Shown here piece by piece: positions 1 through 9,460 of a stretch of DNA of 64,000 bases (its first letter is position 1; each line of letters starts with the position of its first letter). Location of the stretch: NCBI RefSeq assembly GCF_016755635.1, contig NZ_CP051500.1:682001-746000 (forward strand). The letters run 5' to 3'. Origin of the DNA: Helicobacter pylori. GTDB lineage: Bacteria > Campylobacterota > Campylobacteria > Campylobacterales > Helicobacteraceae. The position numbers and the translations under genes were made by a program. The notes under the pieces are model-generated. The model searched no databases. It saw only the letters and a program-made list of their open reading frames with translations, and was not told the origin of the DNA.

Positions 1-397
1 CTTCGGTGGTGAACATATGCACTTCATCAATGATAAAGATTTTATAGCGCCCAAAGCTTGGTTTGTAGCGCGTTTGCTCTATAAGGTTACGGACATCATC
101 AATCCCCCTATTAGACGCCCCGTCCATTTCTATAATGTCTATGTGGTGGTTGTTTAAAGCGCTCTGGCATTGGATGCAAGTATCGCAAGGCACGGCTTTT
201 GGCCCTGTTTCGCACATTAAAGCCCTAGCAAAAATCCTAGAAGAGCTGGTTTTGCCTGAACCTCTTAACCCGCTGAATAAATAAGCGTTAGCTAAACGCT
301 GGTTGTCTAGGGCTAAAGAAAGCGTTTTAGCCACGCTCTCTTGACCGACTAGCTCGCTAAAATGTTTGGGGCGGTATTTTAACGCTAAAACTTGCAT
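1..397 (-). CDS. dnaX: DNA polymerase III gamma/tau subunit, N-terminal part (truncated by window edge)
   Basis: Reading leftward from an ATG at 397, the protein starts MQVLALKYRPKHFSELVGQE, the usual opening of the clamp-loader ATPase. It then has a Walker A in SGLRGSGKTSSSR, a zinc-binding region with spaced cysteines (CETGPKAVPCDTCIQC) and the Walker B region FIIDEVHMF. The clamp loader places the sliding clamp on primed DNA in the cytoplasm. Only about 132 residues are inside the window; the C-terminus lies beyond position 1. The gene is chromosomal and matches HP0717 in order. The family call is secure. Confidence 0.95.
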   Translation of the reverse strand, partial: MQVLALKYRPKHFSELVGQESVAKTLSLALDNQRLANAYLFSGLRGSGKTSSSRIFARALMCETGPKAVPCDTCIQCQSALNNHHIDIIEMDGASNRGIDDVRNLIEQTRYKPSFGRYKIFIIDEVHMFTTE

Positions 398-465
398 ATT
401 GATTGTAATCCTTAAAACTCATTTAGGAGTATTGTAATGCAAAATGACTTAAAACTAGCCCCTTT

Positions 466-1098
466 TTAGGTTTTACTCAATAGCGCTAAAAAATCTTTAA
501 ATAAATTAATACTAAGCGTTCCCATGATAGCGGTTACAAAGAGATTCACGCCCATAAAAATTTTTTGGTTGTTTAAAAGTTTAGAGCCATAGCGTAACGA
601 CAAAACGCATAACAATAAAAGCCAAGAAAGAGCCGCCGATAAAGTGCCGGCTAAAAAGACAAATTTTTGCGCTAAGTTAAAAGATAAAGCGCTCGCGCCA
701 ATCAAAAACACCATTTCCAAATACACTTGAGGGTTGAGTAAGGTAACGCCTAAAGTGAATAATAAGGTCTTTTTTAAGGATAGTTTTTTGGGGGTTTGGA
801 CTTGCTTCTTTTTAAAGGTTTGAAAAAGGGTTTTTAAAGCCAAAAAAGCGTAAAATCCAGTAAAAGCCGCCCCAAATAAATTCAAAAACAAGCTCAAATA
901 AAGATTTTTAGCGAAATAAGCCCCCACGCCAAACACGCCCATGCTCATTAACACAATATCGCACATAAAACACAAAGCGCAAATCAAAAACACATAATTC
1001 CTAGCCATGCCTCTTTCCACAATAAACAAGGATTGTGCTCCCACCGCCGCGCACAAAGAAATCGCTAAACCAAAACCTTCTATAAAAACCACAAACAT
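466..1098 (-). CDS. LysE/ArgO-family amino-acid exporter
   Basis: The 210-aa protein has about six hydrophobic segments and the LysE opening FGLAISLCAAVGAQSLFIVERG, followed by the family's LLNPQVYLEM motif. LysE members export basic amino acids through the inner membrane; the substrate here is not known. The open frame runs upstream to 1155, but I chose the ATG at 1098 because an AAGGA ribosome-binding site lies about 6 bases upstream and the protein then has the normal family length with the first helix at its N-terminus. Same order as HP0718. Confidence 0.85.
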   Translation of the reverse strand: MFVVFIEGFGLAISLCAAVGAQSLFIVERGMARNYVFLICALCFMCDIVLMSMGVFGVGAYFAKNLYLSLFLNLFGAAFTGFYAFLALKTLFQTFKKKQVQTPKKLSLKKTLLFTLGVTLLNPQVYLEMVFLIGASALSFNLAQKFVFLAGTLSAALSWLLLLCVLSLRYGSKLLNNQKIFMGVNLFVTAIMGTLSINLFKDFLALLSKT

Positions 1099-1357
1099 CT
1101 TGATCCTTTCACTCAAAATAAGCCAAAAACTACCAACGCCATGCAAACCAATCATTCAAAAGGGTATTTTAAAATTTTAGGGTTTAAAACGACCTTTATA
1201 AATAAAAGTTAAATGATGACACAATGGCTATATAAAATTTAAAAACCCATTTTTTAGTGCTCTTAGAGATGTTTGAGAATAAGTTAAAATTAACATGGTA
1301 GAATGCCAAAATTTGCTGTCGTCATGCGGCAAAAATTTAGACAACAAGGAATTGGGA

Positions 1358-1780
1358 ATGAGAAGGAGTTTGGCTTTTTGCCTATCAGCTTTGCTTGGAT
1401 TACAGGTTTTAGGCGCTAGGGATTTTTCGCAACTCAAAAACGAGGAACTTTTAAAATTAGCAGGCACTCTGCCTTCTAATGAAGCGATTGATTATCGCAT
1501 GGAAGTGTCTAAACGCCTTAAAGCTTTAAAAGCTGAAGACGCTAAGAAATTCCGCGCGAATTTCAGCCGGATCGCTAGGAAGAATCTTTCCAAAATGAGC
1601 GAAGAGGATTTCAAAAAAATGCGTGAAGAAGTGCGTAAGGAATTAGAAGAAAAAACCAAAGGTTTGAGTGCTGAAGAAATCAAGGCAAAAGGGCTTAATG
1701 TGAGCGTTTGCAGCGGTGATACGAGAAAAGTTTGGTGTAGGGCTGTTAAGAAAAAAGACGAACATTGCTCTCCTAAGTGA
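1358..1780 (+). CDS. secreted DUF1104-type protein with a cysteine-rich tail
   Basis: The 140-aa protein has a signal peptide (MRRSLAFCLSALLGLQVLGA), then a charged helical domain with the pattern DFSQLKNEELLKLAG and ending KGLNVSVC. The C-terminal 25 residues hold three cysteines. The next gene has the same layout, so this is a tandem paralogous pair in the DUF1104 family (HP0720/HP0721 region; one member was reported as a sialic-acid-binding protein, from memory). The start was set at 1358 by the AAGGA about 8 bases upstream and by the signal peptide; the frame stays open back to 1295. Likely periplasmic or exported. Molecular function unknown. Confidence 0.75.
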   Translation: MRRSLAFCLSALLGLQVLGARDFSQLKNEELLKLAGTLPSNEAIDYRMEVSKRLKALKAEDAKKFRANFSRIARKNLSKMSEEDFKKMREEVRKELEEKTKGLSAEEIKAKGLNVSVCSGDTRKVWCRAVKKKDEHCSPK

Positions 1781-1808
1781 GATAAAATTTAATTTAAAAG
1801 GATAAAAA

Positions 1809-2294
1809 ATGAAAAAAGCGTTGAAAATACTTTCTGTTAGTGCGTTGTTATTTGTGGCTTTAAACGCCAAAGATTTCAGTAAAACAAGCGATGAAGATTT
1901 GGCTAAAATGGCTGGTATTGTCGCTCCGCAGGATATTGTGGATTACACAAAAGAGTTAAAAATGCGCATGAAAAAAATGCCTGAAGATAAGAGAAAGGCG
2001 TTCCATAAACAATTGCATGAATATGCAATTAAAAACACAGACAACATGACCGTAGCGGATTTTGAAGCCCGCCAAAAAGCCGTTAAAGAAGTGCTTAAAA
2101 AAGGCAACATGGAAGACATGGATGATGATTTTGGGTTGAGATCATGCAAGCATGGGAAAATGCATAAACACCATAAACACGGTGGTCATGATAAACATGG
2201 CAAAGGGCATGGCAAAGAACAAGGCAAAAAAGATCACGATGAACAAGGCAAAAAAGATCACGATCATGATGATCATGGCGAAAATGAAAAATAA
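1809..2294 (+). CDS. secreted DUF1104-type protein with a histidine-rich tail
   Basis: This 161-aa paralogue of the preceding gene has a signal peptide (MKKALKILSVSALLFVALNA) and a DUF1104 body (DFSKTSDEDLAKMAGIV). Its last 45 or so residues are mostly His, Gly, Lys and Asp, with HKHHKHGGHDKH followed by two copies of EQGKKDHD. Such tails bind nickel or zinc in other H. pylori proteins, so metal buffering in the periplasm is plausible but only inferred. The gene starts 28 bases after the previous stop, so the two are probably co-transcribed. The HP0721-type member is the one remembered as sialic-acid binding. Confidence 0.78.
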   Translation: MKKALKILSVSALLFVALNAKDFSKTSDEDLAKMAGIVAPQDIVDYTKELKMRMKKMPEDKRKAFHKQLHEYAIKNTDNMTVADFEARQKAVKEVLKKGNMEDMDDDFGLRSCKHGKMHKHHKHGGHDKHGKGHGKEQGKKDHDEQGKKDHDHDDHGENEK

Positions 2295-2348
2295 AGCTTA
2301 AACCACACCCCTTTCTCTATCAAAGCTTCAAATCCTTTAAGCAGAAAT

Positions 2349-2371
2349 CCTAAACGCTTTGAGCGTTTGGG
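2349..2371 (+). terminator. stem-loop after the DUF1104 pair
   Basis: An inverted repeat AAACGCT-ttg-AGCGTTT, extended by CC/GG on the outside, lies about 55 bases after the stop of the DUF1104 gene. There is no clear T-run, so termination is inferred from position and stem quality. Confidence 0.5.
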
Positions 2372-2481
2372 ATAGAAGCATGCTATTATGTATTGTATAA
2401 AATATTATTAGTAATTTTTATTGTTTTTTAATAAAGTATGGTATAATTAAGACGATTAAAAATCCTAACAAGGAGTAACGA

Positions 2482-2744
2482 ATGCCTTACACTTATAACC
2501 AAAACAGCGAAATGTCCATTTTAGCGTGCGTATTCAACACCGCAGTCTTTAGCAACAATTCCGCCTTTGATATAACGCCTAACGCCTTTTGATTTAGGGG
2601 CAATGCACTTTAAAAGATGATGAAAGCTATCCGTGTGTGATAAAACAAGTCAGCTTGAGTTTTAAAGGCTTACCCAACATGAATGGTAATCAGCCAAGCG
2701 TGGGATTTACGATTAAAGGCGACTTCTACCCCCAACCAGATTAA
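2482..2744 (+). pseudogene. decayed small gene (two frameshifts)
   Basis: An ATG at 2482 with a good AAGGAG site about 8 bases upstream opens a 36-codon frame ending ...FDITPNAF at a TGA (2590-2592). A coherent reading resumes in another frame, with CTLKDDESYPCVIKQVSL and an end at TAA 2742-2744. Removing one T from TTTT and one G from GGGG near 2588-2602 joins them into one protein of about 84 aa. I do not recognise the product. It sits between the DUF1104 pair and ansB, where strain 26695 carries sabB (from memory). It could also be a functional 36-aa peptide. Confidence 0.5.
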
Positions 2745-2770
2745 AATACCAATTAAAAAACAAAAACCTA

Positions 2771-2787
2771 AAACCGCTTCAGCGTTT
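2771..2787. terminator. short stem-loop downstream of ansB
   Basis: AAACCGCT-tc-AGCGTTT forms a short imperfect stem 22 bases beyond the ansB stop. It is placed to end the leftward ansB transcript, possibly in both directions. Weak evidence. Confidence 0.35.
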
Positions 2788-2808
2788 CAAACCATTCTAA
2801 AGAGCGTT

Positions 2809-3861
<1,053 letters not shown>

Positions 3862-3930
3862 CTACCTTTTGAAATTTAAAAGATTTTATAGTATAGTAAA
3901 ACATTGTTAAAATAAATTTAAAAAGGGTTA

Positions 3931-5262
3931 ATGGTGGATGCCTTTTTTCAAATTATCGTGTTACTTTTTTCGCTTTTTTTAGGGGCAAGGCTAGGGGGCT
4001 TGGGAGTGGGCTATGCGGGGGGCTTGGGCGTGCTTGTTTTATGCTTGTTTTTGGGACTAAACCCGGGCAAAATCCCTTTTGATGTGATTTTAATCATCAT
4101 GGCAGTCATTAGCGCTATCAGCGCCATGCAAAAAGCGGGGGGCTTGGATTACTTAGTCAAAATCGCTGAAAAAATTTTAAGAAAACACCCCAAGCAAATC
4201 AATTACCTCGCGCCAAGCGTGGCGTATTTTTTAACGATACTAGCCGGCACCGGGCATACGGTTTTTTCCTTGATCCCGGTGATTGTGGAAGTGAGTCAGA
4301 GCCAAAACATCAAACCCAAAGCACCCTTAAGCTTAGCGGTAGTCTCCAGTCAAGTCGCTATTACTGCAAGCCCGGTGAGCGCAGCGGTGGTGTTTATGAG
4401 CGGTATTTTAGAGCCTTTAGGGGCAAATTACCTCACCCTTTTAATGGTTTGGATCCCTACGACTTTTCTAGCATGCATGCTCACGGCGTTTGTGATGAGT
4501 TTTACTAATTTGAAATTAGACAGCGACCCGAATTATTTAGAACGCTTGGAAGCGGGCAAAATCTCGCCCCCTAAAATCAAAGAAGAAAAAGAAACCTCAA
4601 AAAGCGCGAAATTATCGTTATGGATTTTTATCGGCGGGGTTGTAGCGATCGTTTTTTATGCGAGCGCGATTTCTAAAAATATCGCTTTTGTTAGCCCGGT
4701 GGTTTTAGGCAGAGATTACGCGATTGTGTCTTTCATGCTAAGCGTGGCGACTCTCATTGTGATTTTTTGCAAGATTAATGCTAATGAAATCGCTCATTCA
4801 AGCGTGTTTAAATCCGGCATGCAAGCGTGCGTGTGCGTGTTAGGCGTGGCGTGGTTGGGCGATACTTTTGTGAGCAATCATATAGATGAAATCAAGCGAT
4901 ACGCTTCTTTTTTGATTGCAGATTACCCGTTTTTATTAGCCGTAGCGCTCTTTTTGGCTTCCATGCTTTTGTATTCGCAAGCTGCCACCTCTAAAGCGCT
5001 CATCCCAAGCGTGATCACAGCCTTAGGCATTAGCGCTAACCATACCGAGCATTTGTATATTATCGTGGCTTCTTTTGCGAGCGTTTCGGCATTGTTCGTG
5101 TTACCCACTTACCCCACTTTACTAGGAGCGATCGCTATGGATCATACCGGCACCACTAAAATGGGCCGTTATGTGTTTGATCATGCGTTTTTGATCCCTG
5201 GGGTTTTAGTCGTGTTTTTGAGCGTGGCGTTAGGGTTTGTTGTCGCGCCGTTAGTTTTGTAG
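3931..5262 (+). CDS. dcuA: anaerobic C4-dicarboxylate transporter, Dcu type
   Basis: The 443-aa membrane protein has about 10 to 12 hydrophobic helices and the Dcu signatures LAGTGHTVFSLIPVI and SSQVAITASPVSAAVVFMSG. It exchanges fumarate, malate, succinate and aspartate across the inner membrane. It lies divergent from ansB (75 bases between starts), so aspartate released by asparaginase may be imported here in exchange for succinate. The length is normal for the family and no damage is seen. Confidence 0.95.
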   Translation: MVDAFFQIIVLLFSLFLGARLGGLGVGYAGGLGVLVLCLFLGLNPGKIPFDVILIIMAVISAISAMQKAGGLDYLVKIAEKILRKHPKQINYLAPSVAYFLTILAGTGHTVFSLIPVIVEVSQSQNIKPKAPLSLAVVSSQVAITASPVSAAVVFMSGILEPLGANYLTLLMVWIPTTFLACMLTAFVMSFTNLKLDSDPNYLERLEAGKISPPKIKEEKETSKSAKLSLWIFIGGVVAIVFYASAISKNIAFVSPVVLGRDYAIVSFMLSVATLIVIFCKINANEIAHSSVFKSGMQACVCVLGVAWLGDTFVSNHIDEIKRYASFLIADYPFLLAVALFLASMLLYSQAATSKALIPSVITALGISANHTEHLYIIVASFASVSALFVLPTYPTLLGAIAMDHTGTTKMGRYVFDHAFLIPGVLVVFLSVALGFVVAPLVL

Positions 5263-5307
5263 ATTTTACCACCAACGATAAAAGCTTGGCGTTGCGATTT
5301 TTCTAAA

Positions 5308-5332
5308 CCCTCTTAAAGAAGAGAGTTTTTAA
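5308..5332. terminator. bidirectional terminator between dcuA and sabA
   Basis: CTCTT-aaag-AAGAG is followed by AGTTTTT on the plus strand and preceded by an A-rich stretch, between convergent genes. The stem overlaps the last codons of sabA. Confidence 0.6.
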
Positions 5333-7275
5333 TAAGCAAACACATAATTGAGATACACGCTATAGAGCCTTCTGTATTGCAATTGAGTGCCTAGAAAAGA
5401 ATAGTAATTCGTGTTAATGGTGGGGATTTTAACGCCCAATTCTATGCCATGTTGCGCGGAATGTTCGCTGTCTTTTTTCTTTTTCATAGCGAGATTCATC
5501 CTCAAACCGAGATTGAACAAGAATTGGAAATTGGAAGTATTGACTTTCGCGCTGTAAGGATTATTGAACGCTGTCAAATTCACATATTGAGAATTAAGCC
5601 ATGTAGTCCCTGCTAGTTGGATGCCTCCAAAAAGACCCACGGAGAGCTTGTTGTTCTTTTTAGTGGCTTTATCATTAAGAAAGTTAAATAACAAATCGCT
5701 CCCACCGCCATAAGTCCATATATCAGAAGACGAATTAAAAAAGCTGGATTTGATATAGCCGTGGTTGTAATCAAAGAAGCCATAATACCTTAACCCAAAC
5801 GCTTTCTTTTTCCCAAAGAATTGCTTATAGCCCACTTGCACGCCAAGCCCGTTCAAAGCGCCGTTATTGTTTTGAGAGCTGATCATTCCTATATTTTTAA
5901 AGGGGTTATTGCTCATCGCCGCTAAAGCTTGATTAAGTTGGGATTGCTGCTCTGGGTTGATTTGGTAGTTGTATTGGCCCGCTGCCGGAGCGTTTTTATC
6001 GTAAGGCAGTGTAACAATGTCTTTTGTGTTGACTTGATTGTGCGGGAGTTTAGAAATCTCTTCGCTCAAAGTCTTAGCGTCGTTATAAGTGGTTACAATC
6101 TCTGTTTGATTGGATTTTAAGTTATAAACATCTCTAGCCACGCTTAAAGCCGCATCCACCCGGTTACCATAATAACTCACGTTGTTTTGAATCGTTTGAA
6201 TTTCTTGGTTTAAATTCACCTCCTGTCTGTAAGGGTTAGTAGGCGTTGAACCCGCATTGGCTATTTTCAAGTAGGCTTTCTCTAGATAGCGATACTGATC
6301 TTTAGGGATGGAATCAAAGAGGTTGAAAATGTCTTGAGCGTAAGAGATGATTTGCTTTTGGTTTTGAGCGAAAGCGTAAATGTCTTTAGCGAAATTAGGG
6401 TTTGTTTGAGTCCCTGTAGCTTGAGCTTGCAAGCTAGCAGATAGGGTGTGGTTGCTTTGAGAAAGCGTAACCGCTTGTTGCAAGATAGGTATCATCGCCT
6501 TGATGTTGTTAAACACCGCGTATTGCGTTGGGTAATTAGTGGATGTGATAGCGCCGGACGCGTTTGAAACGCCACTGATGACGATATTTTTCCACATCAT
6601 AGCGGTCTTAGTGTTTGCGATCAAGTCCATAAGCTTTTGCGCGGTTTCAAGAGCGCTGCTTACGGTTGAGTTTGGTGGGTTTTGGCCTTCTGTTGTGGTG
6701 CATCCGGATAAAGCGCAAAGATTGTTGCCTTTAGTGGTAGCGTTTGTTTGAGCTGCTTGGAGACTTTCAGCGAGTTTTTTCATCTCATTATAAGTGGTTT
6801 CATTCATAGCGCAGTTTTCAATTCCTGAGCAGTTGCTGACAATTGTGCTAAAAGGAGGGTTACCATAGACATCAGCGGGTTTGTCACCACTACCCACAAG
6901 AAAAGTGAAGTAGTTCCCCGCATAAAGACTCCAAAAACCCAATACCGAAGTGATAACGGCTTGCACGGCGTTAAAGATGGGCGATTGGGTGGTGCTGTTA
7001 TAGTTGTTGTTGGTGAAGCTTTTTAAAAAGTTTAAAGAGCTATTGACCAGCTCAATGTTGTTGGCGTTTTGAATGCTTTGCCTCAATGAAGCCACTTGAT
7101 TCAAATACTGGCTTAACTGCTCGTATTTTTCGTTTAAGTTTTTCAATTCACCGGTGTTTTTGACCATTTGCACCGCTTCGCCGATTTGATAGCCCGCGCT
7201 CACAAAAAAGCCGTTGTCTTCAGCATAAAGCAATGACGATGCAAGGGATAGAGAAAGTAAAAATCGTTTTTTCAT
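5329..7275 (-). CDS. sabA: sialic-acid-binding adhesin, Hop-family outer-membrane protein
   Basis: The 648-aa protein has a signal peptide ending LLYA, the Hop N-terminal motif EDNGFFVSAGYQIGEA, a large extracellular domain with spaced cysteines (CSGIENC, CALSGC), and the C-terminal Hop beta-barrel ending LNYVFAY. It matches what I remember of SabA of strain J99 in length and sequence; SabA binds sialyl-Lewis x on gastric mucosa. SabB is the alternative because the two loci exchange sequence. The dinucleotide tract that switches sabA by slippage is nearly gone here: the signal-peptide codons contain only CTTTCTCTATCC, so the frame is open and looks stable. An AAGGA site is 8 bases upstream. 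Confidence 0.85.
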   Translation of the reverse strand: MKKRFLLSLSLASSLLYAEDNGFFVSAGYQIGEAVQMVKNTGELKNLNEKYEQLSQYLNQVASLRQSIQNANNIELVNSSLNFLKSFTNNNYNSTTQSPIFNAVQAVITSVLGFWSLYAGNYFTFLVGSGDKPADVYGNPPFSTIVSNCSGIENCAMNETTYNEMKKLAESLQAAQTNATTKGNNLCALSGCTTTEGQNPPNSTVSSALETAQKLMDLIANTKTAMMWKNIVISGVSNASGAITSTNYPTQYAVFNNIKAMIPILQQAVTLSQSNHTLSASLQAQATGTQTNPNFAKDIYAFAQNQKQIISYAQDIFNLFDSIPKDQYRYLEKAYLKIANAGSTPTNPYRQEVNLNQEIQTIQNNVSYYGNRVDAALSVARDVYNLKSNQTEIVTTYNDAKTLSEEISKLPHNQVNTKDIVTLPYDKNAPAAGQYNYQINPEQQSQLNQALAAMSNNPFKNIGMISSQNNNGALNGLGVQVGYKQFFGKKKAFGLRYYGFFDYNHGYIKSSFFNSSSDIWTYGGGSDLLFNFLNDKATKKNNKLSVGLFGGIQLAGTTWLNSQYVNLTAFNNPYSAKVNTSNFQFLFNLGLRMNLAMKKKKDSEHSAQHGIELGVKIPTINTNYYSFLGTQLQYRRLYSVYLNYVFAY

Positions 7276-7350
7276 AAAAGTGTTCCTTAAAGTAATTTTT
7301 TTGTTGCAAAAATATTCTAAAATGATAATAGATTTACAATGAGTTTAATT

Positions 7351-7391
7351 TTATAATAAACTTATTGGATTTCCAAAAAAAAAAAAAAAAA
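7351..7391 (-). promoter_or_regulatory. sabA promoter region with T17 homopolymer tract
   Basis: On the sabA strand a run of 17 T (7375-7391 as A on the plus strand) lies just upstream of a TTATAA-type -10 region (about 7351-7358), some 75 bases before the start codon. A length-variable T-tract at this position is known to tune sabA transcription. Seventeen is the number seen in this assembly; a cell population is expected to be mixed. Confidence 0.7.
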
Positions 7392-7497
7392 GATTTTGGG
7401 GTGTTTTTAACTTATTTATCTTTGAAGCGTTGATTTTTGTAACGATAAAATGATTTTTTGAATTTTATCATCAGTATTTAATGTGAACGAAGCCAAA

Positions 7498-8415
7498 CTA
7501 AAACAAGAACGCGTAGCTCACAAAAACTTCTTTATTCCTAAAAACGCTGAAATTTTGTCGGATCGTTTGTTGCTGCCACACATTGCTAGTGCCAAAATTT
7601 TTCCAACTTTGCGCACTCAAGTTGTAATAAGGGATTTTTAGCCCCACATTGAAACGGTTGCGCTTGCCTATATACAAAGAGCCTCCAAAATTCACAAAAA
7701 ACCCTCCACCCGCAGCAAAAAATTTATCGTCTTGATTGGTGTTTTGATTTTTATATTGAGAACTCCATAAGATTGCGTATTCCACCCCACCCCCACCAAA
7801 CACGCCTATTTTAAAAAACAGCATTTTTTCTGTTTTTAAAGCGAGTTTCAAAAGAGCATCTATGGGGAGATTAACAAACACATTCACATTCAAACCAAAC
7901 GCCATGAAATGCCCGTTATTGAAGAGAAAATCTTGAGGACTTGGGGTTTTTTGCAAAACTAAAGAGCCTTGAGCATTTGAGATAGGATCGTAGGTTTTAA
8001 TCGCGCTTGGGTTATAATTTGCTTGAGATAAAAGGGTATTACCCCCCACTTTTTGACCTAATTGCGCTTTAGCGTATTCTACATCCCCCCATACCCTTAA
8101 TCCTAAAATATGGTATTTATCAATCGCTATTTCATCGCCTATTTGCCCGGTATAAGACAGGTTTTTACCCCCCTTATAATGGGCTTCTAATTTCTCGCCA
8201 TAACACACGCTACTAGGGCAGGTTGGGTTGTCTTTATAGGCTTGTTGCCACATGCTTGTGCGCGTATTAGCCCCTGTGCCTAGCCTAAAACCCAAATAAA
8301 TGTGGTTTTTGGTTTTAAAAAAAGGCGTTCTTTCAGCGCTATTGCCCCACAACACCCCCAAGCTGGCTAAAAAAATGAGCGCTTTCAAACGCTTTTTTGA
8401 TTCAATTCTACCCAT
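7498..8415 (-). CDS. outer-membrane beta-barrel protein (HP0726-like)
   Basis: The 305-aa protein has a basic start, a hydrophobic signal (LKALIFLASLGVLWGNS) and alternating beta-strand-like segments. It ends VFVSYAFLF with a terminal phenylalanine, as H. pylori outer-membrane proteins do. It has no strong Hop-type N-terminal motif, so the subfamily is not assigned. Its first 31 bases overlap the end of the dihydrouridine synthase gene, which suggests translation coupling. Function unknown. Confidence 0.72.
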   Translation of the reverse strand: MGRIESKKRLKALIFLASLGVLWGNSAERTPFFKTKNHIYLGFRLGTGANTRTSMWQQAYKDNPTCPSSVCYGEKLEAHYKGGKNLSYTGQIGDEIAIDKYHILGLRVWGDVEYAKAQLGQKVGGNTLLSQANYNPSAIKTYDPISNAQGSLVLQKTPSPQDFLFNNGHFMAFGLNVNVFVNLPIDALLKLALKTEKMLFFKIGVFGGGGVEYAILWSSQYKNQNTNQDDKFFAAGGGFFVNFGGSLYIGKRNRFNVGLKIPYYNLSAQSWKNFGTSNVWQQQTIRQNFSVFRNKEVFVSYAFLF

Positions 8416-9371
8416 AATGGCACTTCACTTTGCAACATTTCTTGATTAAAAAATTCCTCTATACCCTCTCGCATGCTCTTTATTTCTGTAAGGGTATTGA
8501 CACAATTACGAAACGCGCTCGCTTGCATTTCGCCCTTAGCGTAAGCATGCAAATTTTTCCTAAACATAACCACCCCCCTATCCCCATAAAACTCCACCAT
8601 TTTATCAAAATGTTCTAAAACCAAATCTTTTTTCACGACTGCGGGCAATTTTGTGGTGTTGTTTCTGATTTGCCAAAATATCCATGGGGCTCTTAAGGCC
8701 GCTCGCCCTATCATTAGCCCATCAGCTTGCGTGATTTGCAAAACTTCAAAGGCTTTTTTCACGCTGTCAATTTCGCCATTGGCTATCACAGGCTTTTTTA
8801 AAATCTTTTTCATTAAAGAGATGCTTTCATAATCTATTTTGTCTTTTTGGTATTTGTCGCTTCGTGTCCTCCCATGCACCACCACATAATCCACCGGTGC
8901 GTCATTTAGGGCATGAGCGATTTCTTTAGGGATTTTTTTTTCAAAGCCTAAACGCACTTTCACGCTTGTGATTTTTTTATTGGTGTTTTCTCTGATGATT
9001 TTTAAAAGCTTCACCAAGTGGTTTAAATCCTTCAATAGCCCGCTCCCGTTACCATGATTAGCCACTTTAGGAGCGGGGCAACCGCAATTAAAATCAATCC
9101 CATTCACATGATCTAAAGCGTTGATTTTCTCCACCGCTTCTTTGACTACGCCCTCTTTAGAGCCTGAAATTTGCGCCATGAAATGATCTTCTAAAGGGGA
9201 TTTTTCCAACATTTTAGAAGTTTTATCAAACGCATACACTAACGAATGCGAGCTCACCATTTCGCTTGTGGTAACATCCACGCCAAATTTTTTCACCACG
9301 CTCCTGAAAGGCAAATCCGTATAGCCTGCTAGAGGGGCTAGAAAAAGCCATTTTTTATTTTTAAAGTCCAT
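8385..9371 (-). CDS. dusB: tRNA-dihydrouridine synthase
   Basis: This flavoenzyme reduces uridine to dihydrouridine in the tRNA D-loop. Family motifs appear in order: LAPLAGYTDLPFR near the start, FNCGCPAPKV with the catalytic cysteine, VVHGRTR, VIANGEI and GLMIGRAAL for FMN binding. The 328-aa length is normal. It resembles the DusB branch most, but bacteria with a single Dus make the letter uncertain. It overlaps the outer-membrane gene downstream. Confidence 0.88.
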   Translation of the reverse strand: MDFKNKKWLFLAPLAGYTDLPFRSVVKKFGVDVTTSEMVSSHSLVYAFDKTSKMLEKSPLEDHFMAQISGSKEGVVKEAVEKINALDHVNGIDFNCGCPAPKVANHGNGSGLLKDLNHLVKLLKIIRENTNKKITSVKVRLGFEKKIPKEIAHALNDAPVDYVVVHGRTRSDKYQKDKIDYESISLMKKILKKPVIANGEIDSVKKAFEVLQITQADGLMIGRAALRAPWIFWQIRNNTTKLPAVVKKDLVLEHFDKMVEFYGDRGVVMFRKNLHAYAKGEMQASAFRNCVNTLTEIKSMREGIEEFFNQEMLQSEVPLWVELNQKSV

Positions 9372-9460
9372 CCGCTCTCATATCAAAGTTTTTGCTGTAT
9401 TTTGACACAATCAAGGTTAAAAAGCGCTTTAAAAACTTATCGCTTGATTAAAATTAACTT

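Noticed and set aside
8385..8415. Later start for the outer-membrane gene to avoid the overlap with dusB
   Set aside because: The signal peptide needs the basic residues just after the overlapping start, and short overlaps are common here.
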